A DNA stretch of 46,473 bases from Deltaproteobacteria bacterium (GTDB lineage Bacteria > Myxococcota > B64-G9), in contig JAFDKH010000017.1 of the NCBI GenBank assembly GCA_019307065.1, positions 1 through 46,473 of the forward strand, written 5' to 3'. The position numbers and the translations under genes were made by a program. Positions 8,146 to 15,950 of this stretch are shown here, one piece after another; position 1 is the first letter of the stretch, and each line of letters begins with the position of its first letter. Below the pieces are notes generated by a model. That model did no database searches and had not been told where the DNA came from. It saw only the letters and a program-made list of their open reading frames with translations.

Positions 8146-9272
8146 GTACCGTGTTTTCAGTTATTCTATGGGTGATCGTTGGCGGAGCGATAGTCCGGCT
8201 GCATGTCGCGCTATGGTCCCGATATTTTCATGCCCGTCAATATGCAGACCAGGTGCATTTTTGCCAAACAGAAGACGGTTGGAGATTGGCCCTGCATCGC
8301 TATTTACCCAAGAAGCAGATTTACAAAGAGCCGCTGTTTTTATGCCATGGTATGGGGGCCAATCGGCACAACTACGACATGGGCCAAGAGCGTTCGCTGG
8401 CCAGATCACTGGCCGGCCACGGATTTGATGTTTGGGTTGTTGAGCTGCGTGGTGCCGGCCTGAGCACCAGGCCGCGCTGGTTTTCAAAGTTCAAGTCTAC
8501 ATTTACCTTCGACGATCATCTAAATTTGGATATTCCGGCAGCTCTTGAATTGGTCCGTAAAGTGACCGCCGAGCCCGAATGCATTTGGGTTGGGCACAGC
8601 ATGGGAGGCATGCTGGGTTATGCCTGGCTCGGTAGCCGGGCTGATTCCGGAGTAAGGGGCCTGGTCGCAGTGTCCTCCCCGGTCCAGTTGAATGTGTCCG
8701 GTAATGTTAAATGGTCGCACCATTTGATACGCTTGATGATTGTCGGCAGAACGATTGCATTCAGGCCGTTTGCTCGGTTTTTCAGCCCGTTCATGGGCTG
8801 GTCTTTGCGAACTTTATCGAAAATAGTGGTAAGCAAAGAAGAAATGGAAGGCCCGATGCTGCGCCGCTGCCTGGTCAATTTGACCGAAAATACAAGCGGG
8901 GCTTTGATGCGCCAGTTTTTCTCATGGATTCGGCTGGGCACTTTTGAATCTGAAGATAAAGAAGTAAACTATCAGGCCAATCTTGCAAAAATAGAGCAAC
9001 CCGTACTTATCTTGGCGGCCGATAACGATCACATCGCTCCGCCGGATGCAGTTGCGCCAGCCTATGAGCGCATTAAGTCTGAGGACAAGCAGTTACGGAT
9101 ATTCGGCAATGATCGCGGGGATGACTACGACTTCGGACATGGAGATATTCTCCTGGGTATTCACGCCCCTGAATTGGTCTTTGTGGAAATCTCCGATTGG
9201 CTCGAATCACGGGCGACCCGCCTGGCCGGCAAAGATTGTCAATCGGATCAGCAGGAAAAAACAGACGAATAA
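8142..9272 (+). CDS. Membrane-anchored alpha/beta hydrolase
   Basis: The 376-residue protein has an N-terminal hydrophobic helix (about residues 3-25) that likely anchors it, followed by an alpha/beta-hydrolase domain. The oxyanion region is LFLCHGMGANRHNYD, the nucleophile elbow is GHSMGG (Ser153), an acid lies in ADNDHIAPP, and the catalytic His is in FGHGDILLG. The layout resembles acid-lipase or thioesterase-like hydrolases with a cap rich in aromatic residues (about 110-130 and 180-260). The gene overlaps mpl by ATGA and closes the Fo/murein operon. A lipid or acyl-ester substrate is likely, but nothing in the sequence fixes it. The convergent small lipoprotein gene starts to read in from the other strand ten bases downstream. 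Confidence 0.82.
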   Translation: MSTVFSVILWVIVGGAIVRLHVALWSRYFHARQYADQVHFCQTEDGWRLALHRYLPKKQIYKEPLFLCHGMGANRHNYDMGQERSLARSLAGHGFDVWVVELRGAGLSTRPRWFSKFKSTFTFDDHLNLDIPAALELVRKVTAEPECIWVGHSMGGMLGYAWLGSRADSGVRGLVAVSSPVQLNVSGNVKWSHHLIRLMIVGRTIAFRPFARFFSPFMGWSLRTLSKIVVSKEEMEGPMLRRCLVNLTENTSGALMRQFFSWIRLGTFESEDKEVNYQANLAKIEQPVLILAADNDHIAPPDAVAPAYERIKSEDKQLRIFGNDRGDDYDFGHGDILLGIHAPELVFVEISDWLESRATRLAGKDCQSDQQEKTDE

Positions 9273-9282
9273 AGTCAGTTGC

Positions 9283-9603
9283 TTATTCGAATACGGACAT
9301 CGGGTCGGCCGACAAGCCACAAGCCGAGTAGGCGCCAACCGCGAGAGCTTCACAAGTACAGTACCCGCTGTCGAGGATCTCCTGACAGCGATCTTCGTCT
9401 TCATCTGAAAGATCGAAATTGTCCGCAGCAGCATCAATACTGATCTTACAGCGATCTTCTTTGGCTCGGGTTGGCTGACAGTCGCAGATTTTATTGGCAA
9501 GATCTTTACAAGCACTTCCGCACCCGGAAACGACAAAAACCGAGCTCAGGCCGAAAATAAAAATCATTATTATTTCGAATAGCCGAAATTTCATGGGCCA
9601 CAT
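9283..9603 (-). CDS. Small cysteine-rich lipoprotein
   Basis: The protein is about 106 residues when started at the ATG at 9603, chosen because GGAG lies seven bases upstream on this strand; an upstream in-frame ATG adds nine residues without a ribosome site. A hydrophobic signal segment ends in the lipobox VSGC. The mature part has the lipid-carrying Cys and eight more cysteines (patterns ICDC, YCTC and AC), an even number that could form four disulfides. The centre is very acidic (DLSDEDEDRC). No enzyme motif is seen. Similar short Cys-rich lipoproteins are common in deltaproteobacterial/myxococcal genomes and are mostly uncharacterised. It is divergent from the next gene and convergent with the alpha/beta hydrolase. 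Confidence 0.75.
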   Translation of the reverse strand: MWPMKFRLFEIIMIFIFGLSSVFVVSGCGSACKDLANKICDCQPTRAKEDRCKISIDAAADNFDLSDEDEDRCQEILDSGYCTCEALAVGAYSACGLSADPMSVFE

Positions 9604-9777
9604 GCTAGGTCTCCAACGAGTCTGTGTCAAGAAGTCTAGGGCCTGCCGACAGCGCCAGACCTGTCTTAGTTTGGGTCATAACAAAACAAGCCAGTCGATT
9701 CATTCCCCAACAGAAGCTGGAAAACGCCACGACCTTATGGCATGATCAGGTCAGTTCAGCAACCGCGAGGCAAAAAA

Positions 9778-10194
9778 ATGAATAAACAAGAGTTCTTGCG
9801 CGAACTTACCAGCCTGAAGAAAAAATATGAAGTTTCGGCGATTAACCCGGGCTCGTTTGAATGCAGCGGCTGTAACCAATGCACCGGGTGTATGTTCTGT
9901 AGCGACTGCAAAGGTTGCTACAAGTGCACTCACTCAGTGAAATGTACTCAGTGTGCCCATACAAGTCATTCGAAGGGTTGTACCTACTGTCATAATTGCT
10001 CTTATTGCAATGAAAGTGATAACTGCTCGGGAAGTGCCTACCTGGATTTCTGTTCGAATTGTACAGATTGTACCTATTGTTTCGGCTGCGTCGGGCTGGG
10101 CAAGGAAGATTTCTGCATCCTAAATGAGAGATACGACAGGGACGAGTATTTCAAGATCACCAAAGATCTGAAGCGGGCCCTGGGTATTCGCTGA
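9778..10194 (+). CDS. Cysteine-repeat protein (21 Cys in 138 residues), function unknown
   Basis: The start ATG 9778 is preferred over an upstream in-frame ATG at 9742 because GCGAGG sits eight bases before it and the helical N-terminus MNKQEFLRELTSLKKKY begins there. Residues about 26-115 hold 21 cysteines, mostly spaced CxxCxxC with aromatic or small residues between, for example CSGCNQCTGCMFC and CTYCHNCSYC. This regular period of three resembles a beta-solenoid or a multi-metal protein more than a classical ferredoxin, whose CxxCxxCxxxCP motif is absent. The C-terminal ~25 residues (DRDEYFKITKDLKRALGIR) form a charged helix. There is no signal peptide, so it should be cytosolic and reduced. 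It converges with the giant activase gene 16 bases away. I do not recognise a function. Confidence 0.8.
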   Translation: MNKQEFLRELTSLKKKYEVSAINPGSFECSGCNQCTGCMFCSDCKGCYKCTHSVKCTQCAHTSHSKGCTYCHNCSYCNESDNCSGSAYLDFCSNCTDCTYCFGCVGLGKEDFCILNERYDRDEYFKITKDLKRALGIR

Positions 10195-10210
10195 AAAACA
10201 GAGTCTGTCG

Positions 10211-13200
10211 TTAGACGTTCGCGCGAGGCGAGCCAGCAGGCGTCTGAATTCGGCGATCGTCTGGTAGTCGAGGGGCGGCGGATTGTCTCTTCTTAACGGC
10301 GTTGTTCAAGAAAACTTCCAGGCGCTGATTCTGATTGCCGTGCCCGTCGTAGAACATGCCGACAATTGGAATTCCAAGTTCGGGTGCGATTTTTCTAAAC
10401 AGGGCGGTTGTCAGCGTGCCGGGCATACAGCCAAAGGGCGCACAATTGACGACCATGGCGGCCCCCTGGTGGGCAAATTTGATGGCCCGGCCGACCGTTA
10501 TTAGCGCCTCGCCCTCGAAATTGATGGGTAAATATTTTTTACCCTCGTCAATAACATCGCGGATATCGGGTTCGTGTCGATCAGCCAGTAATGAATTGGT
10601 GGCTGCCCGTATTTTGTGATCAACGTGATGGATATAAATATTCTTCAGATCTGAAACCCATTTTTTCAAGAAATTATGACTGCGATCCCAGAAAGAAATG
10701 CTCTGGGTAGCCACGGTATAAAGAATCCATTCCGACATCGGGGCCAACCAGGCTTCTCCGCCAAAGCGCTCGATAGCGCCAATTACGTCCTCATTGGCAA
10801 ACTGGTTGCAGCGCACATAAATCTCGCCCACAACGCCAACCAGGGGTTTGGGCGGGCCGCTGGTTTCAATTTCCGCAAACCTGGTCATGCTTCTACCAAT
10901 GGCCGAATATAGGTCACCACCGCCTTCGATAACGGCGCAATTGATCGCCAACTGTTCCTTGAATACACGATTAGTCTCGCCATGATGTACTTCGTAAGGC
11001 CGCACCTTACAGGTTGCCTTGAAGAGAGCATCCGAAGCAACAAATGCTCTCCAGATAGTACGGCGAACCGACTCGTCTAGCCCCTGGTAACTGTTGGAGC
11101 TGGAAGGTGACAAGATTGCCACGTCTTCGAGCCCCTCGCGATCGAGCACTTGCCTGTGCAAAGTGCAGTATTGTCCGAACCGGCAAGGTCCTTCGGCGGT
11201 CGGCATGAAAAAAGCGTGTTTTTCGCCTTTGGGTCGTGAGCGAACAGTCTTGATGAAGGTACCGATGGTCAGCGCTGTTGGCAGGCATTCGGACCCCCGG
11301 GTAAGCGAACGACCCAGCTCGAAAGATTTTTTGTCCTCGGGCGGCAGGCCCGCGCACCGAAACCCGTGGCGCCGGAAAGCGCTGGACATTAAATCCGGTC
11401 CGGCCGGATGCATGGGGGGAAGCCAAATCAGCCGGTCTTTGACATTTGTGGGTTCTGGGCGGAAAGGTTTCTTGGCCAGTGTTTCCAAGCGCGGCCGCTG
11501 TAGCACGTCACAGAATGCTTCAATCCGGGTCATGTAGCCGGCATCGGCTCCATGCTCATCCAGCTCGAGAGCTAAAAAAGGCTGGTTGCCCAGGATCTGC
11601 TCTGCAAAGGTCAACAGAAAGCTGTCGGGGCCGCAGTTGAAATTGGTAAAGTAGACGATATCCAGGTTGTCATCCTCGGCAACCGCTTGAACGGTTGCCA
11701 GGATTTTCTGCCCGTAATTCCAGTAGGTATTGAAATAGCGCTTGCCTAACCTGGATGAATCGGCGTCTAAAAAGTCCAAAGGTATTACAGTGGTGCGCCC
11801 CTGTTCGGCCAGTTTCTGGGGAAGACCGAGATTTATGCCCGTGTCGAAGAGGTTATAGGGACGACCAGCCAGCACTAATAATTTCTCCCCTGATGCAGCT
11901 GCTTTCTTCAATATCTTGCGGCCTTCAACCCGGCAGCGAGACTCAAAGTCTCGCTGAATATTGATAGCGTCCTGCCAGGCAGACCGAATCTCCTTTCTCG
12001 ATTTACCCAAGGTAGTCGTAAGAGACTTGGCCAGCATATCGGCAAGCTTCGATTCACTCAGGCGCATGTCAATAACCGGAGACAAGATTCGCGATGTGTC
12101 AATGCCGTTCAGTTCCAGAGCGGTTCGCGAATAAGAAGGGATCGACTGGACATAGGGGCAGAACTTAGTCGCCGTCGAGTGCGAGTTTTGAACTTCTGAA
12201 ATCATATGGGGCGAGAAGATGTAATCGACCCCGTCCCCGGTCGCCAGCTGGGCGACATGGCCGATTGCGATTTTCGCCGGGAAGCAGAATTCGGCCCCGG
12301 TCAGGCTGGATGCCAGCGCCCGGGTTTTCTCAGTTGTAATTCCGGAAAGTTGAATATTGAATCCCAGACGATTGAAAAATCTTCGCCACAAGGGAAGATA
12401 GCCATAAGTAGTCAAGGCTTGTGGAATACCCACAACGGGCGCATTTTCATCGACTTTAATTCCGGCTCCTGTCTCTCTCCACAGTTTCTGACGTAATCGT
12501 AACGGCTTGTCGTGGGGATTTACCCTGACGCGATCTTCTTCCGGGTCGCGTCCGCACATATAGCCCCAGGAAGGTGTTTCGGCCAGGCCATCAATGTTTG
12601 CGAAAGATATCGAGCATTTGTTTTGACACAGTTCACAATTTTCTTTGCGGATCGTGATTGAACGTTTATCCAGATCCAGTCCCAAAAAAGCACTGGATGA
12701 AACTGACTGTTCGGCCATGGCGGCTCGAGTCAGGAGAGCCACCCCATAGCAGCCCATCACGTGGCAATACGGCGAGACCACCATCTTGCAACCCATCACG
12801 CGCTCGAAAGCAGCTACCAGGCCCTGGTTGCGAGCCGTGGCGCCCTGGAAGAAGATTTTTTTACGACTGCGGTAACGGTTGCCGACTACTTTGTTGAGGT
12901 AGTTTTTAACCACTGAAACCATTACGCCGGCCAGTGCTTCTTCGGTACTAACTCCGGATTGTACCAGCTTGGCGACATCCTGCTCCATGAATACCGTGCA
13001 GCGGTCGGATGTGCGCGGGGGATGGATGTTTAAAACGGCTGGTCCAATCTTGTCGACCGGGTACCCCAGCTTCTTGGCCTGCTCTTCTACGAACGAACCG
13101 GTCCCGGCGGCGCAAACATAGTTCATATTGGCATCCCGGACATGTCCGTCGACTACATGCATATACTTGGAATCCTGTCCACCGATCTCGAAGATCGTAT

Positions 13201-14449
13201 CGATCGTGGGATCGATCTTGGAAGCGCCGGCCACGTGCGCCGAGATTTCGTTAATTATTGCATCAGCGCCGATGACCTTGCCGATCATCTTGCGACCGCT
13301 TCCGGTAGTACCGACCCCGAGAATTTCATACTTGACGCCCTTGTTCTCTGCCAGGCTTCGCATGGCTTTAAAGAGCAGCTTGGTGGCAGTGATCGGATCT
13401 CCACCGGTTTTCCGGTAAATGTCCAAGACAACCCGATCCCGGTCATCAATAAGGGCCAGCTTCGTGCTGGTCGAACCAACATCAATTCCAAGCCAGCCTT
13501 TGACGATTTTCCCTGCCGGCCAGACCAGGATACGGACTTCGTTGTCGTCGGTGTCCATATAGGATTCGTTGGCTTCAAATGACGGGTAATCTGATTTTTC
13601 GAGCGACAGAGGCCATTCATGGGTACCGCGTTCTTCGGTATGCACGTGTTGAACGGGAATCGGACGCGGTACCGGGTGGACTGGGTTTTCAGCCAACCAG
13701 GCTGCCCCGATAGCAGCCGACAGATGCGGGTCGGACGGTACGCTTAAAAGATCCGGGCAGGCCGCATTGAGCCAGCGCAGGACTTGCCTGTTTAGGGCTA
13801 CTCCGCCAATCACAGCCGTGGCGGCTGCGAGGGGTTTGCCGTTTAGCAGAGTTCCCAATAGAGTCTTGGTCATTCCGCGGCACAAGCCCGACCACATCTC
13901 GGCCTTGGAGTAACCTTCTTGCTGACGATGAATTAAGTCGCTTTTGGCAAAGACCGCGCAACGAGTTGCTATTGAGGGCGGCTCTTCGACAAAGCCGAAG
14001 TCTTTCATGTCGGCATATGAAACTCCCAGACGTCCGGCTTGCTCATCCAGAAACGAACCGGTCCCTGCGGCGCATAAGGAGTTGGTCGAGTAACCCTGGA
14101 AGTCGCCTTGCTCGTCGAGCTGCACCAGAGTAACTGAGCCGCCGCCGATATCAATGATGTTGCGTGCCTGGGGCTGCTGTTTTTTAATGCCGGCGATTTG
14201 ACAACTGGTAATGTCGAGTAACTTCACACCGAGAGTCTCAGCGAATAAGCCGGCCGCCGAGCCGGTGATCCCAATAGAATCGTCGGCCGAGACGTCTAAT
14301 TTTGACAAAGCCTGCTCGAGGATCTTGGACGGATCACCCCGATGAGGCTGGTAGTAAGAAGATAAAAGGCTTCCTTCTTCGTCGATCCTGACAGCTTTGA
14401 GAAAAAGGGCCCCGATATCGATTCCAATACGTCTGCGCGTTGTGGTCAA
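10211..14449 (-). CDS. Giant acyl-CoA dehydratase activase: tandem ASKHA domains plus DUF2229/HgdB-like region
   Basis: This 1412-residue protein has two BcrAD/BadFG-type ATPase domains (about 6-250 and 317-575), each beginning with the phosphate-1 motif GIDIG/GIDVG and each with CAAGTGSF. Both keep the paired cluster cysteines: Cys126/Cys164 and Cys446/Cys484. In HgdC two subunits share one [4Fe-4S] through two Cys each. A four-Cys patch follows (605, 608, 612, 632), then DUF2229 and a C-terminal half with HgdB-like blocks such as GRPYN, NFNCGPDSF, GEIYVRCN and NCAPFGCMPG. Relatives are annotated as CoA-substrate-specific enzyme activases and presumably deliver low-potential electrons to a dehydratase or reductase, but the substrate is unknown. 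The start is TTG 14449 with GGAGGG six to seven bases upstream. It has its own promoter and palindrome at 14493-14531. Confidence 0.88.
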   Translation of the reverse strand: MTTTRRRIGIDIGALFLKAVRIDEEGSLLSSYYQPHRGDPSKILEQALSKLDVSADDSIGITGSAAGLFAETLGVKLLDITSCQIAGIKKQQPQARNIIDIGGGSVTLVQLDEQGDFQGYSTNSLCAAGTGSFLDEQAGRLGVSYADMKDFGFVEEPPSIATRCAVFAKSDLIHRQQEGYSKAEMWSGLCRGMTKTLLGTLLNGKPLAAATAVIGGVALNRQVLRWLNAACPDLLSVPSDPHLSAAIGAAWLAENPVHPVPRPIPVQHVHTEERGTHEWPLSLEKSDYPSFEANESYMDTDDNEVRILVWPAGKIVKGWLGIDVGSTSTKLALIDDRDRVVLDIYRKTGGDPITATKLLFKAMRSLAENKGVKYEILGVGTTGSGRKMIGKVIGADAIINEISAHVAGASKIDPTIDTIFEIGGQDSKYMHVVDGHVRDANMNYVCAAGTGSFVEEQAKKLGYPVDKIGPAVLNIHPPRTSDRCTVFMEQDVAKLVQSGVSTEEALAGVMVSVVKNYLNKVVGNRYRSRKKIFFQGATARNQGLVAAFERVMGCKMVVSPYCHVMGCYGVALLTRAAMAEQSVSSSAFLGLDLDKRSITIRKENCELCQNKCSISFANIDGLAETPSWGYMCGRDPEEDRVRVNPHDKPLRLRQKLWRETGAGIKVDENAPVVGIPQALTTYGYLPLWRRFFNRLGFNIQLSGITTEKTRALASSLTGAEFCFPAKIAIGHVAQLATGDGVDYIFSPHMISEVQNSHSTATKFCPYVQSIPSYSRTALELNGIDTSRILSPVIDMRLSESKLADMLAKSLTTTLGKSRKEIRSAWQDAINIQRDFESRCRVEGRKILKKAAASGEKLLVLAGRPYNLFDTGINLGLPQKLAEQGRTTVIPLDFLDADSSRLGKRYFNTYWNYGQKILATVQAVAEDDNLDIVYFTNFNCGPDSFLLTFAEQILGNQPFLALELDEHGADAGYMTRIEAFCDVLQRPRLETLAKKPFRPEPTNVKDRLIWLPPMHPAGPDLMSSAFRRHGFRCAGLPPEDKKSFELGRSLTRGSECLPTALTIGTFIKTVRSRPKGEKHAFFMPTAEGPCRFGQYCTLHRQVLDREGLEDVAILSPSSSNSYQGLDESVRRTIWRAFVASDALFKATCKVRPYEVHHGETNRVFKEQLAINCAVIEGGGDLYSAIGRSMTRFAEIETSGPPKPLVGVVGEIYVRCNQFANEDVIGAIERFGGEAWLAPMSEWILYTVATQSISFWDRSHNFLKKWVSDLKNIYIHHVDHKIRAATNSLLADRHEPDIRDVIDEGKKYLPINFEGEALITVGRAIKFAHQGAAMVVNCAPFGCMPGTLTTALFRKIAPELGIPIVGMFYDGHGNQNQRLEVFLNNAVKKRQSAAPRLPDDRRIQTPAGSPRANV

Positions 14450-14492
14450 TGCGCCCTCCGATCTGATCCCATGTAGGGAAATGAACTACTGA

Positions 14493-14506
14493 ACTGACAT
14501 GTCAGT
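14493..14506. promoter_or_regulatory. Perfect 14-bp palindrome, likely operator
   Basis: ACTGACATGTCAGT is a perfect inverted repeat. It overlaps the last three bases of the -10 element of the minus-strand promoter beside it and covers the predicted transcription start near 14497. That is a repressor-operator position. The size and the TGACA/TGTCA half-sites fit a TetR-type repressor; no tetR gene lies in the window. Confidence 0.6.
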
Positions 14507-14531
14507 CTATTTAAACGAAAAGGAATGTCAA
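14504..14531 (-). promoter_or_regulatory. Sigma70-type promoter for the giant activase
   Basis: Read on the minus strand, a consensus -35 TTGACA (14526-14531) is followed after 16 bases by TAGACT (14504-14509, four of six matches to TATAAT). The predicted start is near 14497, about 48 bases before the TTG start codon. The surrounding 130-base gap is distinctly AT-rich. Confidence 0.6.
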
Positions 14532-14580
14532 TAATTTATTTATTCACTTTATGTTACAAGTAGTTACAAGAATGAAGTTT

Positions 14581-15855
14581 CTATACAGGCCCGATGCGCT
14601 TGAAGGCGATCGCCCCGGCAAGGTTTACGAGGATGCCAATGATGATCAATGTTTTGGTCCAGCGATTCATCGGTAACTTTCCGACCGAAAGAAGCATAAC
14701 CAGATAGGGGGTGATATCTAACGCAAATCGATAGCCGAACTGGACATAGCCGGAGTTCTGATAAAAAAGCGGCACCAAAAGCGCGGGAATCGCGGTTGCC
14801 CACAAGATTGAGTATATCCACGGCCTGGCTCTGGGCCAGAACAGACGGATGAAGATTGGAGTTGTCAGAAAGATACTCAATCCGTCCGCGTTGTAGCCAA
14901 TCCAGGGAAATTTATTGCCCAAAGTCGGCAAGCGCAACAAGAGTGCGCGTAAGTTCCATTCGAAATAATGAAAGGCGAAGAGACCGTGCTGGTCGATGCG
15001 ATTACCGGCCGGCCCAGAAAGATAGCTGTGACCGAACTCGAATAGACTGTGGAAACGGAGATGGTTCATCCACATTTGCAGGGCGCCGACCACCAGAATC
15101 GGAATGGAAAATAGAATAGACTTTTTAAGTATGGCTTTTACGTTACCTGCCGCGAATGAACCGTTTTCATTGCGTGGAAAGAATAGCTGCAAAGCAAAGT
15201 AAGAGACCGTGAAAGCCAGGTTAACGCGGGTGTCAAAAGCCAGGGCCAGAAATAGGCCGGCCAGTAATGGCTTACGAACCCGGGTAGCACAAAGTATGTA
15301 GGCCAGCGTGAATGTGACTCCGATTACCTGGGCGGTGAACCAGACTTCTCCGAGGATTGAGCAGGAGAAGTTTACTGTGCCGAAACCAAAAAGAGCAGTC
15401 AGCCACAAGTTTTGGCGGACTGACATCGAGCTGAGTTTCTCGCGCACAAGCATCTGGAGAACTAGAAACATGAGCAAAACGTTCAAGGCCGCGAATAGCA
15501 GCGTGAAAATTACATCGTTGAAATTGATGCCGAAAACGACCACCCCGGGCAGCATGAGTATGGCCGGCACCGGCGGAAAACTGACATAGGTCTTGCCTTC
15601 GTAGCGTATCCAGTCATTGTCGTTGGGCGCTTTGACAAAATTGTGCACTTGGCCGTGCAGAAAAGCATCCGCCAGGTAGACGAAATGCGGGCCTTCTGAC
15701 TGCTTGATCAGGCGATCGGCGCTGGTTGCAGAAAAAATACACAAAGCGACGCCGAATATGGCCAGGTGCAGCCGGTTGCGGGCCCACCAGGTCTGACGGA
15801 TCGGACTTTCAGTCGTGCCTGTCTCGCTTTGTCCCATTGCCGCGCAATTTCCCAT
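14581..15855 (-). CDS. Polytopic membrane protein, possible lipid-linked-sugar glycosyltransferase
   Basis: The protein has about 418-424 residues (ATG 15855, or the ATG six codons later at 15837; neither has a strong ribosome site). Around ten to eleven hydrophobic helices are visible from residue 31 to the C-terminus. Between the first two helices lies a periplasmic-type loop with GPHFVYLADAFLHGQ and a YVSFPPVPAILMLP segment. The late motif QFGYRFALDITPYLVMLL resembles the GYRY...D..P motif of GT-C glycosyltransferases (PMT/ArnT/GT87-like). A GT-C fold would transfer sugars from polyprenyl-phosphate donors on the outer face of the inner membrane. No catalytic acidic pair can be assigned with confidence. 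It is divergent from the acyl-CoA synthetase-like gene and upstream of the activase promoter, so it is probably a single-gene unit. Confidence 0.7.
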   Translation of the reverse strand: MGNCAAMGQSETGTTESPIRQTWWARNRLHLAIFGVALCIFSATSADRLIKQSEGPHFVYLADAFLHGQVHNFVKAPNDNDWIRYEGKTYVSFPPVPAILMLPGVVVFGINFNDVIFTLLFAALNVLLMFLVLQMLVREKLSSMSVRQNLWLTALFGFGTVNFSCSILGEVWFTAQVIGVTFTLAYILCATRVRKPLLAGLFLALAFDTRVNLAFTVSYFALQLFFPRNENGSFAAGNVKAILKKSILFSIPILVVGALQMWMNHLRFHSLFEFGHSYLSGPAGNRIDQHGLFAFHYFEWNLRALLLRLPTLGNKFPWIGYNADGLSIFLTTPIFIRLFWPRARPWIYSILWATAIPALLVPLFYQNSGYVQFGYRFALDITPYLVMLLSVGKLPMNRWTKTLIIIGILVNLAGAIAFKRIGPV

Positions 15856-15950
15856 GCCAGACCCGGCGAGTCAAGAAAGCCCCGGTAAAAACTGTATTGT
15901 TCTTGCGGGCCTGAGTATAAAGTATCTGAAAACGCCTGGCAGGAGTAACA

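Noticed and set aside
9742..9777. Upstream ATG for the cysteine-repeat protein
   Set aside because: The ribosome site GCGAGG lies between it and ATG 9778, so the later start is preferred.
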